A stretch of DNA of 39,675 bases from the NCBI RefSeq assembly GCF_003011965.1, contig NZ_PXWG01000057.1, positions 1 to 39,675 of the forward strand, in the 5' to 3' direction. Shown one piece after another: positions 15,952-23,062 of this stretch; the stretch's first letter is position 1, and every line of letters begins with the position of its first letter. Under the pieces are notes generated by a model. It ran no database searches, was not told where the DNA came from, and saw only the letters and a list, made by a program, of their open reading frames with translations. This DNA comes from Streptosporangium nondiastaticum (lineage in GTDB: Bacteria; Actinomycetota; Actinomycetes; Streptomycetales; Streptomycetaceae). The position numbers and the translations under genes were made by a program.

Positions 15952-16610
15952 TCCTGGGCGCGCTGGGTGACCGGCGCGTCCGTGCAGTCGCCGAGGAACT
16001 CGTACCAGCGGCGGCGCAGGCACACGTAGCGCGTGTCCGCCTCGACCAGCCGCAGGAACGACGTCACCGCCTCCGCCAGACGTGCGTGGAGCCCGCTGTC
16101 GGAGAGGTCGCCGTCGCCGGTGAACCCCTCGTGCGCCTTGGCGAGGCTGAACATGTCGGGGTAGACGCGCGTGCCCAGGTGTTCGAGCGGGACGCGCAGG
16201 GCCCACAGCCCGCGGTTGCCGCCGACCATGGAGGGCGACGCGGAGACCAGCAGCGCGTGCTTGTCCTTGAACGGCTGGGGCCGGACGCGGGAGACCCAGT
16301 CGATGGCGTTCTTCAGCACGCCGGGCATCGAGGCGTTGTACTCCGGGGAGGAGATGACCAGCGCGTGGGACGCGGACAGCCGGTCGCGCAGCGCGAGCGC
16401 CCCGGGCGGCAGGCCCTCGGCGGCCTCGGCGTCGCCGTCGTAGAGCGGCATGGCGAACTCGCCCATGTGCGCGTGGTCGACGTCCGCGCCCGTCTCGTCC
16501 CGGACCAGGCGGGCCACCAGCGAGGCCAGCCGGGCGTTGAGCGAGTCGGTCCGCAGGGAAGCGCCGAGCACGAGCACGCGCATGGGGCCGGGAGCGGTTC
16601 CGCCGGCCAT
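15948..16610 (-). CDS. NADPH-dependent FMN reductase family protein
   Basis: A 220-residue flavodoxin-fold reductase. It shows the FMN phosphate loop LVLGASLRTDSLNARLA near residue 13, the SSPEYNASMPGVLKNAIDWVSR motif that binds the flavin ring (about 88-108), and VSASPSMVGGNRG for the third FMN loop. Such enzymes reduce FMN, quinones or azo compounds in the cytosol. The extra C-terminal 40 residues are helical. Its ATG follows the glycosyltransferase stop by one base (TGA-C-ATG), so the two are translationally coupled. A start at the second Met (16583) would remove nine residues. Confidence 0.9.
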   Translation of the reverse strand: MAGGTAPGPMRVLVLGASLRTDSLNARLASLVARLVRDETGADVDHAHMGEFAMPLYDGDAEAAEGLPPGALALRDRLSASHALVISSPEYNASMPGVLKNAIDWVSRVRPQPFKDKHALLVSASPSMVGGNRGLWALRVPLEHLGTRVYPDMFSLAKAHEGFTGDGDLSDSGLHARLAEAVTSFLRLVEADTRYVCLRRRWYEFLGDCTDAPVTQRAQD

Positions 16611-16611
16611 G

Positions 16612-18438
16612 TCAGGCCGCGCTGTGCTGGGTGCGGGGGCGGGAGACCGCCGGGCCGTCGCCGGTGCCCCGGCCGCTCGGCCACCGGTCGCGCGCCCGGC
16701 TCGCCAGCCACACCGCGGCCGGCCCGAGCGCGGTGACCAGCGCCATGCCGGCCCACACCCGCATCGCCACCGAGGAGTGGCCCAGCAGCAGCGACGCCAC
16801 CAGGCACACCCCGAACACGCCGGCCCACCACAGGTGCGTGCGGAACGTCGCGGTGCAGTCCCCCGACACCGACGCGCCCTTCGGGGTCACCACGAAGCCC
16901 GAGCGGCGGCGCAGCAGGGCCTGGCCCATGGCCCGCGCGTACAGGGGGGCCGACACCGCCGACATGACCATCCCGGCCACGCCCGAGGAGCCCTCCGGCT
17001 CGTGCGGGCTGACGTTGTGGCGGCGGTTGACGACGTACAGGCAGATCTGCAGCACGGCCGCGTCGCCGTAGAGCATCAGCCACACCTGCGAGGGCACGTT
17101 GATGCCCGAGGCCCCGAGGCCGAGGAAGAGGACGCAGGAGACGCCGCCGAGGACCCAGGTCATGGCGGACATGGGGTAGTAGGCGACCAGCAGGCAGTAG
17201 TTCCACAGGCGGCCCGGGGACAGGGACCACACCGCGCGCCCGAACTGCCGCAGGAGCGTCTCGAACGTCCCGCGCGACCAGCGCAGCTGCTGGGAGAAGA
17301 AGTCCGTCCACGACGAGGGGCCCTCGCCCACCGCCAGCACGTCGGGGGTGTAGACCGAGCGCCAGCGGCGGCCCGTCAGCGGGTTCTTCCGCCGGTGGAT
17401 CTCCAGGCCCGTCGCCATGTCCTCGGTGATCGAGTCGTAGAAGCCGCCGATCTGCCGCAGGACGCTCACGCGCACGCAGTTGGACGTCCCGACGAACATC
17501 GGCGACCCGTACCGGTTGCCCGCGCGCTGCACCAGGGCGTGGAAGAGGAACTGCTGGCTCTCGGCGGCCTTCGTCACCCGCGCCGAGTAGTTCCCGTACA
17601 CCTGGGGGCCCACCACGAAGGCCACGTCCGGGTCGCGGAAGTAGCCCAGCATGCGCTCCAGGAAGTTCGGCAGCGGCACGTGGTCGGTGTCGACGCACGC
17701 CACGAAGTCGTAGCCGTGGCCGTGCGCGTCCAGCCAGGCGTTGTAGTTGCCGTGCTTCGTCCGGGCCCGGAACTTCCCCGACGGCCGGTTGTAGCGCGCC
17801 ACGCCCTTCCGGGAGAAGTGCCGCACGCCCAGCCGCCCGCAGAGCGCCCGCGCGCCCGGGTCGTCGCCCTCGTCCAGCAGCCACACGTCCACCAGGCCGT
17901 CGTAGCCGACCCGCACCGCCCCCTCCAGCGTCGCCGACACCATGGCGAGGGGCTCCTTGCCCGGCACGAACGTCGTGCAGAAGGCCACCCGCGCGCCCGG
18001 CTTCGCGCGCACCGGCACGGGGTCCCGCGCCACGCACGAGGCGTGGGCCACCGAGACCACGTTCACCACGCGGAACACCTCGACCAGACCGACCGACGCG
18101 AGCATCACCGCGTCCACCGATCCCGGCCATCCGTCCCGCACCACCCAGTGCCCCGGCCACAGCAGCCACACCAGCACGCCCGCCGCCGCCAGGGGCGCCA
18201 GCCCCACCAGCAGCCCCACCCACACCCCCGCGAAGCCCGCCCGGCCCCGCAGCGCCCGGTACCCCACCCGGTAGGCCCCCCGCGCCGGGGGCTCCTCCAG
18301 CCTCCCCGCCAGGCGGCTGAAGCCCTCGTAGTCGTAGTCCCCGCCCCGTGCCCCGGTCGCCACGGACGCCACCGCGCGCCGCTCCCCCGCGGGCCCCGGT
18401 ACGGCGCTCCCGCCGCCGGCGCCCTCGTCCGCGACCAC
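16612..18438 (-). CDS. Membrane glycosyltransferase family 2, cellulose-synthase-like
   Basis: A processive-type GT2 with two N-terminal membrane helices (near GLLVGLAPLAAAGVLVWLLWP and VEVFRVVNVVSV), a cytosolic catalytic domain and several C-terminal helices. Catalytic motifs in order: VWLLDEGDD, CVDTDHVPLPNFL (DxD), GTSNCVRVSVL, ITEDMATGLE (TED) and QQLRWSRGTF (QxxRW). These define BcsA/CslA-like enzymes making beta-linked polysaccharide. No PilZ domain is seen. The reverse frame extends to ATG 18522, but the first roughly 85 bp use non-GC-rich codons and lack a ribosome site. GTG 18438 is my best guess and GTG 18372 (GGGGAG 9 bp upstream) is possible. It is coupled to the FMN reductase gene. 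Confidence 0.85.
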   Translation of the reverse strand: MVADEGAGGGSAVPGPAGERRAVASVATGARGGDYDYEGFSRLAGRLEEPPARGAYRVGYRALRGRAGFAGVWVGLLVGLAPLAAAGVLVWLLWPGHWVVRDGWPGSVDAVMLASVGLVEVFRVVNVVSVAHASCVARDPVPVRAKPGARVAFCTTFVPGKEPLAMVSATLEGAVRVGYDGLVDVWLLDEGDDPGARALCGRLGVRHFSRKGVARYNRPSGKFRARTKHGNYNAWLDAHGHGYDFVACVDTDHVPLPNFLERMLGYFRDPDVAFVVGPQVYGNYSARVTKAAESQQFLFHALVQRAGNRYGSPMFVGTSNCVRVSVLRQIGGFYDSITEDMATGLEIHRRKNPLTGRRWRSVYTPDVLAVGEGPSSWTDFFSQQLRWSRGTFETLLRQFGRAVWSLSPGRLWNYCLLVAYYPMSAMTWVLGGVSCVLFLGLGASGINVPSQVWLMLYGDAAVLQICLYVVNRRHNVSPHEPEGSSGVAGMVMSAVSAPLYARAMGQALLRRRSGFVVTPKGASVSGDCTATFRTHLWWAGVFGVCLVASLLLGHSSVAMRVWAGMALVTALGPAAVWLASRARDRWPSGRGTGDGPAVSRPRTQHSAA

Positions 18439-18756
18439 TCCGCACCCCGACACCCGCACTCCACCCACCACCGCAACCACCGCCCATTCCCCCACCACCG
18501 GAACTACCACCAAAGGGGTCATTAGTCCGCAAAACGTAACAACGCACTGGAGCGATCATCCGAAGAATGCGGCCAACACACCCCCTGGTCACCCGCACGG
18601 CCCACCGGGCTCGGACGGCCACATTCCGCCCCGCAACCACCGTGATCCGGCCAAAGGCGGGCCGTGGCGCGCGCCGTTCAGTTACCGGCGCGGGGGACGG
18701 CCGGTTGTATGGGGCGCCGAGTACCACACCTCACGCGCCGAAGGACGAATCACACG

Positions 18757-19644
18757 GTGATCAAGAACCGCACTGCCCATCGACTCGCTGCCGCCGCGGC
18801 GCTCGCCGCCGCCCTGAGCGCCGGACCGGTGCAGAGCGCCCTCGCCGACGGCCGGGCCGGAGCGCACCCCGTGTCCGCAGGCAAGACGATCACGGCGGCC
18901 GGAGCGGGCAAGCCGGTCAAGGCGGAGCGGCTCCCCGACGGCGACGGCGGGTGGCAGGGCGACGGCCTGTCCCTCAACGCCGCGGACAACAAGAAGGTCG
19001 ACGCGTTCCTCGCCCGCGCCCGCTCCGCCGAGCGGACGGTCAGCCCCGAGATGGAGGCCGTGGCCCGCATCAGCCACGCCACCCTCGTCGGCTTCGACCA
19101 CCGGCTGAAGTCGCCGGACTCGCTCAAGCGCAAGGTCGCCACGGCCATGAAGGAGGCCCCCGGGCAGACCGTGGACGCCACCCTGGCCAGGATCAACGAC
19201 TCCATCCGCTACACCCTCCAGTGGCCGGACGGCAGCTACACCAACGGGGTGACGATCGCCTCCTCCGCCCTGGCCCTGTGGGGCAACGACAGCGTCAAGT
19301 GGTCCAACACCTGGGGCCGGAAGCACGGCTACAAGGGCATCAACGCCGCCTGGCGCGATCCGCACTCCCAGCACGCCTTCGAGGTGCAGTTCCACACCCC
19401 GTCGAGCAAGTGGGCCCAGGAGGCGACGCACAAGCTGTACGAGGAGCAGCGGCTGCCCACCACCTCGCCCGAGCGGGTCCGCGAGCTCCAGGAGCAGCAG
19501 GACGCCATCTTCATGTCCGTGCCCGTCCCCGACGGGGCGGAGGACCTCACCGCGCCCGCGCAGACCCGGCCGCAACCGGCGCGGACGCTTCCGGCCCCGG
19601 TCGAGCAGGCGGCACCGGCCGAGCAGATGGCACCGGCCGCGTAG
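18757..19644 (+). CDS. Secreted RelA/SpoT-domain nucleotide 3'-pyrophosphokinase
   Basis: A 295-residue exported protein. Residues 1-30 form a signal peptide ending ALA. The core matches a (p)ppGpp/(p)ppApp synthetase fold: HRLKSPDSLKRKV (116-127, ATP-binding Arg/Lys/Ser), NDSIRYTL (147-154, with metal-binding Asp148), VKWSNTW, GYKGINAAWRD (191-201, base-stacking Tyr192) and FEVQFHT (208-214, catalytic Glu209). There is no hydrolase, TGS or ACT domain. The last 30 residues are Pro/Ala/Gln-rich. It resembles the extracellular ATP:nucleotide 3'-pyrophosphokinase known from Streptomyces morookaensis, which moves pyrophosphate from ATP to the 3'-OH of purine nucleotides. GTG 18757 with GAAGGA upstream gives the signal peptide. 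Confidence 0.88.
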   Translation: MIKNRTAHRLAAAAALAAALSAGPVQSALADGRAGAHPVSAGKTITAAGAGKPVKAERLPDGDGGWQGDGLSLNAADNKKVDAFLARARSAERTVSPEMEAVARISHATLVGFDHRLKSPDSLKRKVATAMKEAPGQTVDATLARINDSIRYTLQWPDGSYTNGVTIASSALALWGNDSVKWSNTWGRKHGYKGINAAWRDPHSQHAFEVQFHTPSSKWAQEATHKLYEEQRLPTTSPERVRELQEQQDAIFMSVPVPDGAEDLTAPAQTRPQPARTLPAPVEQAAPAEQMAPAA

Positions 19645-19750
19645 CGGCCCGGCGGAGCGGCCGGCCGGCCGCCGTCCGACTGGCCGTCCCGCCGCAGCCG
19701 GGGTGCAATTTCCCGGGAGGGCCGGAATCGCTGTCGTCCCCGCTTCACCG

Positions 19751-19780
19751 GGTGCCCACGCCTCCGCCGGCGTGGGCACC
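19751..19780 (+). terminator. Hairpin terminator after the pyrophosphokinase gene
   Basis: GGTGCCCACGCC (19751-19762) pairs perfectly with GGCGTGGGCACC (19769-19780), a 12-bp stem with a 6-nt loop. It lies 107 bp after the pyrophosphokinase stop and 86 bp before the ABM gene, so the two are probably separate transcripts. A smaller 6-bp hairpin (19635-19649) has the pyrophosphokinase stop in its loop. Confidence 0.6.
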
Positions 19781-19865
19781 GGCACGGGCGCTCCCGCCCG
19801 CCGCCGGCAGGGACGGGGACCGGCCCGGCGCCCCGGACCGCCGCCCGAACACGACAGGAGCCGCC

Positions 19866-20195
19866 ATGATCTTGATCGTCGTCAAGATGACCGTCCGCCC
19901 CGCGCACACCGAGAAGTGGCTCGACCTCGTCGGGGACTTCACCAAGGCCACCCGGGACGAGCCGGGCAACCTGTTCTTCGAGTGGTCCCGGAGCGTCGAC
20001 AACCCGAACCAGTTCGTCCTCGTGGAGGGCTTCGCCTCCCGCGAGGCCGGTGACGCGCACGTGAACTCCGCGCACTTCAAGACCGCCATGGACGAGATGG
20101 CCGAGGCCATCGCCACCACGCCGCAGATCATCAGCACCGAGGCCCCCGGCAACGGCTGGTCCGCGATGGCGGAGCTCACGCCGCGCAACCTCTGA
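19866..20195 (+). CDS. ABM-domain quinol/antibiotic biosynthesis monooxygenase
   Basis: A 109-residue protein with the dimeric ferredoxin-like ABM fold. It begins MILIVVKMTVRPAHTEKWL (first strand and helix), continues with TRDEPGNLFFEWSRSVDNP (the typical pair of strands) and FVLVEGFASREAGDAHVNSAHFK (conserved E and H around the pocket), then a helix, a final strand and a short C-terminal extension. Members oxidise quinols or anthrone-like substrates without cofactor, or act as YgiN-type quinol monooxygenases. AGGAG precedes the ATG. It is monocistronic and convergent with the transporter pseudogene. Confidence 0.9.
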   Translation: MILIVVKMTVRPAHTEKWLDLVGDFTKATRDEPGNLFFEWSRSVDNPNQFVLVEGFASREAGDAHVNSAHFKTAMDEMAEAIATTPQIISTEAPGNGWSAMAELTPRNL

Positions 20196-20212
20196 GCAGC
20201 GCTTCCGGGGGC

Positions 20213-20236
20213 GGGGCGGCACGGCCGTGCCGCCCC
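20213..20236. terminator. Perfect 24-bp palindrome, bidirectional terminator
   Basis: A 12+12 bp perfect palindrome with arms GGGGCGGCACGG and CCGTGCCGCCCC and no unpaired centre. It lies 18 bp after the ABM stop and 41 bp from the convergent pseudogene stop. Confidence 0.6.
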
Positions 20237-20276
20237 CGCGGCATGACCGGGGACCGCCCTCCGGTGGGGCGGCGCT

Positions 20277-20737
20277 TCAGTCGGCCCCGGCGCGGGCCGT
20301 CGTCACCAGGTCCCGCGCGAGGGCGACGCGGGAGATCGTCATCGCCCCGTACAGCACCAGGGCGGCCCCGGCGGCCTCGGGGAGGATCCACCAGCCGCTG
20401 CGGACGCGCTCCTCGTACAGGGTGATGCCCAGCGAGAGGCTGACCAGGGCGTCGCCGAGGGTGAGGGCCGGCTGGGAGGCGGTGAGCGGGCCGGACTGCA
20501 TGGCGTTCTCCAGCAGGAAGAGGGCCATGACAGCGCGAGCGCCTGGAGGCAGGCGGCGGCCATGACGGCGGCCATCCCGCCGAGCCAGGCCCTGCGGCGC
20601 AGGAGTTGGGCGAAGAGGGACAGCCGCAGCCCCGGGGCGAGGGGTACGGTACGGGCCGCGCTGCGCTGCAGCACGACCGCCAGGGCATTGCTGACCGCGG
20701 CGAGCACGGCGAAGAGAACGGCGGGGAAACTCCGCAC
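20277..20737 (-). pseudogene. Broken DMT/EamA-type transporter
   Basis: Two reverse-strand frames together resemble the ends of a drug/metabolite transporter of about 280-300 residues. The N-terminal part starts at GTG 20737 (AAAGGAG upstream) and reads VRSFPAVLFAVLAAVSNALAV, then a loop and MAAVMAAACLQALAL. Near 20530 the reading frame changes. The second frame continues MALFLLENAMQSGPLTASQP, LTLGDALVSLSLGI, then WWILPEAAGAALVLYG to the stop at 20277. The product would be about 150 residues, so the middle helices are missing as well as the frame being shifted. An internal deletion with frameshift explains this best. A sequencing error alone would not restore normal length. Confidence 0.65.
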
Positions 20738-21018
20738 GGTGCCGCTCCTTTCGGGCCCCGCCGCCGGAATCGGGTATTCCTCGGCGGTGGATCCGGAATG
20801 CTCACTGCTGCCTATCTTCCGCCGCTCCCAGGAGAAAGCGGACCAGGCGCACCGATGGGCGCCCGGGGCATCCATGGCGGAGAATCGCTGACCGTCCGCA
20901 CGGAGAAGTGAGCGGACATTGACAAGCGGGCGCGGCGCCGCAAGGGTTGCCCCGCAAGCGAAAGGCACGGGAATGCAAGCGAGTTGAGCTCATCCCCTTC
21001 TCCGCAGCTGGAGGAAAA

Positions 21019-21525
21019 GTGTCCAGACGCTCGTGGTGCGCCGCCCTGGCCCTCGTGGCCGCATCCGTTTCCGGTCTCGCGGCGGCTCCCGCCGCGCAGG
21101 CATCCGGCACCGCCCGGGAATCGGCCTCCGCACCGGGCTCCGGCGCCGCGGAGCTCCGCGGCAGACATCCCGAACTGAACGGCGCCCGGGTCAAGGGCGT
21201 GAACAGCCCGGCCATCTATCTGATCCTCGACGGCAAACGCCGCTGGATCCCCAACCCGGCCACGTACAACAACCTGTTCCGCGACTGGAACGGAATTCAG
21301 TCCGTCGTCGACATCGGCGCCATCGACGACGGCGGGCAGCTGTCCGACGGCGCCATTCTCGCGAAGTCGCCCAGTGGGCCGGCGGTTTACCTCGTGAGCA
21401 ACGGCATCAAGCGCTGGATCACCAGCCCGGCCGCGATGGACAAGTACTACTTCGACTGGAACAAGATCGTGAACCTCTCGCCCGTCGCCCTGGACTCGAT
21501 TCCCACGGGCGCCTCCATCTCGTAG
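21019..21525 (+). CDS. Secreted protein with two copies of a ~54-residue repeat
   Basis: A 168-residue exported protein with a signal peptide (VSRRSWCAALALVAASVSG..., cleavage near AQA at about 28). After a Ser/Ala-rich spacer come two similar units, about residues 58-112 and 113-167. Each contains PAxYLxxxGxxRWIxxPA, then an aromatic-rich stretch ending DW-N-x-I, then a hydrophobic strand and an IPTG/LSDG-type end. The two units would form paired beta hairpins, probably a surface or wall-binding module. The RWI core resembles repeats in actinobacterial secreted proteins, but I cannot name the family. GTG 21019 has GGAGG only 4 bp upstream. An L,D-transpeptidase follows 140 bp downstream. Confidence 0.8.
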   Translation: MSRRSWCAALALVAASVSGLAAAPAAQASGTARESASAPGSGAAELRGRHPELNGARVKGVNSPAIYLILDGKRRWIPNPATYNNLFRDWNGIQSVVDIGAIDDGGQLSDGAILAKSPSGPAVYLVSNGIKRWITSPAAMDKYYFDWNKIVNLSPVALDSIPTGASIS

Positions 21526-21665
21526 CGGCGAGCCCGGCTGCTCCGTTCGGGGGGTCCCCGTCCGGGACGGCGGGGCCTCCTCCCCCGCACCCCTTCGCCG
21601 GATCTCTCGGCCGCCCCTCCGGCCCCGGCTGCAACCACCGGCCGGTGCTATCAGTCTTACGTCAT

Positions 21666-22379
21666 ATGGGAACACTTAGCAGGAACAAGACGGTGCGCCC
21701 GGTCACGGCGCGCCGGCTCGGGGTGCTGCTGGGCACGCTCGGGCTGACGGCGCCGCTGACGCTGGCGATAGGCGGGCCGGCCCAGGCCGCGCCCGCCTGC
21801 ACGACCCGGACCGGGCCCTACCAGAAGGAGGCCGAGAAGTTCCTGGGCAGACCGGTGGACGGCCGTCAGTCGCCCGCCGACTGCAAGGCGATCCAGGACT
21901 TCCAGACCAGCCACCGCATCACGCCGAACATCGGCTTCGCGGGGCCCGTCACCTGGGCGGCCATGCAGGACGAGATCACCCGGCGGGACCCCAACGCCGA
22001 CGGGAAGTGCCCGGTGAACAAGGGCCGGATCGCCTGCGTCGACCTCACCCGCCAGCTCAGCTGGATACAGGACGGCCGGACCGTCAGGTTCGGCCCCGTG
22101 CCGGTCCGCACGGGACGGGCGGGCTACGAGACGCGGACCGGCCCGAAGAAGATCTACTGGCGGTCGATCGACCACTGGTCGACGATCTACAAGGTGCGGA
22201 TGCCCTACGCGCAGTTCTTCGACGGCGGGCAGGCCTTCCACGCCATCGACGGCAGCGTCTGGTCACCGCCCGGCTCGCACGGCTGTGTGAACATGCGCAC
22301 CGGCGACGCCAGGACGTACTGGTCCATGCTGGGCAACGGCGACAACGTCTTCGTCTACGGCCGCAAGCCCGGCACCTGA
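21666..22379 (+). CDS. Secreted L,D-transpeptidase (YkuD) with peptidoglycan-binding-like domain
   Basis: A 237-residue exported enzyme. Residues 1-41 contain a signal peptide ending near AQAAP. About 45-105 resemble a small peptidoglycan-binding helical domain (EAEKFLGRPVDG...IQDFQTSHRITPNIGFAGPVTWAAM). About 120-237 form the YkuD domain: RIACVDLTRQLSWIQDGRTV, the conserved FHAIDG, and the catalytic SHGCVNM (His205, Cys207). It makes 3-3 cross-links or attaches proteins to peptidoglycan in the cell wall. No good Shine-Dalgarno precedes ATG 21666. A strong terminator follows. Confidence 0.93.
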   Translation: MGTLSRNKTVRPVTARRLGVLLGTLGLTAPLTLAIGGPAQAAPACTTRTGPYQKEAEKFLGRPVDGRQSPADCKAIQDFQTSHRITPNIGFAGPVTWAAMQDEITRRDPNADGKCPVNKGRIACVDLTRQLSWIQDGRTVRFGPVPVRTGRAGYETRTGPKKIYWRSIDHWSTIYKVRMPYAQFFDGGQAFHAIDGSVWSPPGSHGCVNMRTGDARTYWSMLGNGDNVFVYGRKPGT

Positions 22380-22415
22380 GCGGACCCGGAGAACCCCTCC
22401 ACTCCGCGGTCCGGA

Positions 22416-22444
22416 CGGCCCCCGCTCCCCGAGCGCGGGGGCCG
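22416..22444 (+). terminator. Hairpin terminator after the L,D-transpeptidase
   Basis: CGGCCCCCGC (22416-22425) pairs perfectly with GCGGGGGCCG (22435-22444), a 10-bp stem with a 9-nt loop, 36 bp after the stop. Confidence 0.65.
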
Positions 22445-22460
22445 CCCTCCTGCCACCGAA

Positions 22461-22497
22461 CACTCATACGAGTGAAGGGGATTTGTTTCCCCTTCAC
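22461..22497 (+). promoter_or_regulatory. Overlapping, mutually exclusive inverted repeats upstream of the dehydrogenase operon
   Basis: CACTC-ATAC-GAGTG (22461-22474) overlaps a perfect 10-bp inverted repeat, GTGAAGGGGA (22472-22481) with TCCCCTTCAC (22488-22497). The shared bases mean only one hairpin can form at a time. The right arm also overlaps a possible -35 element (TTCACG, 22493-22498) 17 bp from a weak TAGACA. It lies 55 bp before the operon's first start. Candidate operator or attenuator. Confidence 0.35.
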
Positions 22498-22552
22498 GCA
22501 CCGTGGAGTCTCCGATAGACATGCGTCAGGTCCCACGGATGGGTGGTCCCGG

Positions 22553-23062
22553 ATGACACCGAAGACGAGCACGTCCGCACGTTCCCTCGACGACTTCATC
22601 ACCGCCTCGGCCGCCCTGACCGGCTTCGACGCCTTCGACCTGCACGCCACGGGCATGGCCGGCCTCTACCACGACACCGCGCTGGAGCAGGTGGGCCGCC
22701 CGGCCGTCGCCCGCCTCCTCGGCGCCCTCGCCGCCGCCGGGGGCGACCCGGACGGCGTCACCGACGAGACCGCCCGGGACATCGCCCGCGCCATCGCCCA
22801 CATGTGGTACCTGGGCGTGTGGCCGCAGCTCGCCGCGTCCGTCCACACCGCGCTGGGCCGCGAGCGGGCCAACACCGCGTTCACCGTCTCCCCCGAGGCC
22901 TACGCCGAAGGCCTGGTGTGGCGCACCTTCGACGGGCACCCGGCGGGCGCCAAGCCCCCCGGCTTCGGCACCTGGGCCGATCCGCCGCCCGGCGCCCCCG
23001 CCGTCCCCCGGGCGGGTGAGCGGGGCACTCGTCTCCCCGGCCCGCGGGAAGCCGGCTCGTGA
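22553..23062 (+). CDS. Small subunit of a sugar/alcohol dehydrogenase complex (FAD-SLDH family)
   Basis: A 169-residue protein matching the small subunit that partners FAD-dependent sorbitol/glucose dehydrogenases. It shows LTGFDAFDLHATG near residue 22, a helical middle with RAIAHMWYLGVWPQL (about 84), then SPEAYAEGLVWRTFDGHPAGAKPPGFGTWADPP, the signature C-terminal block. Known homologues usually carry a Tat signal that exports the complex. This N-terminus (MTPKTSTSARSLDDFITAS) has none, so the complex is probably cytoplasmic. The stop overlaps the next gene's GTG by four bases (GTGA). The start lacks a strong Shine-Dalgarno. Confidence 0.85.
   Translation: MTPKTSTSARSLDDFITASAALTGFDAFDLHATGMAGLYHDTALEQVGRPAVARLLGALAAAGGDPDGVTDETARDIARAIAHMWYLGVWPQLAASVHTALGRERANTAFTVSPEAYAEGLVWRTFDGHPAGAKPPGFGTWADPPPGAPAVPRAGERGTRLPGPREAGS

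Noticed and set aside
20917..20947. TTGACA near 20919 as promoter for the repeat-protein gene
   Set aside because: No acceptable -10 element lies 16-18 bp downstream.
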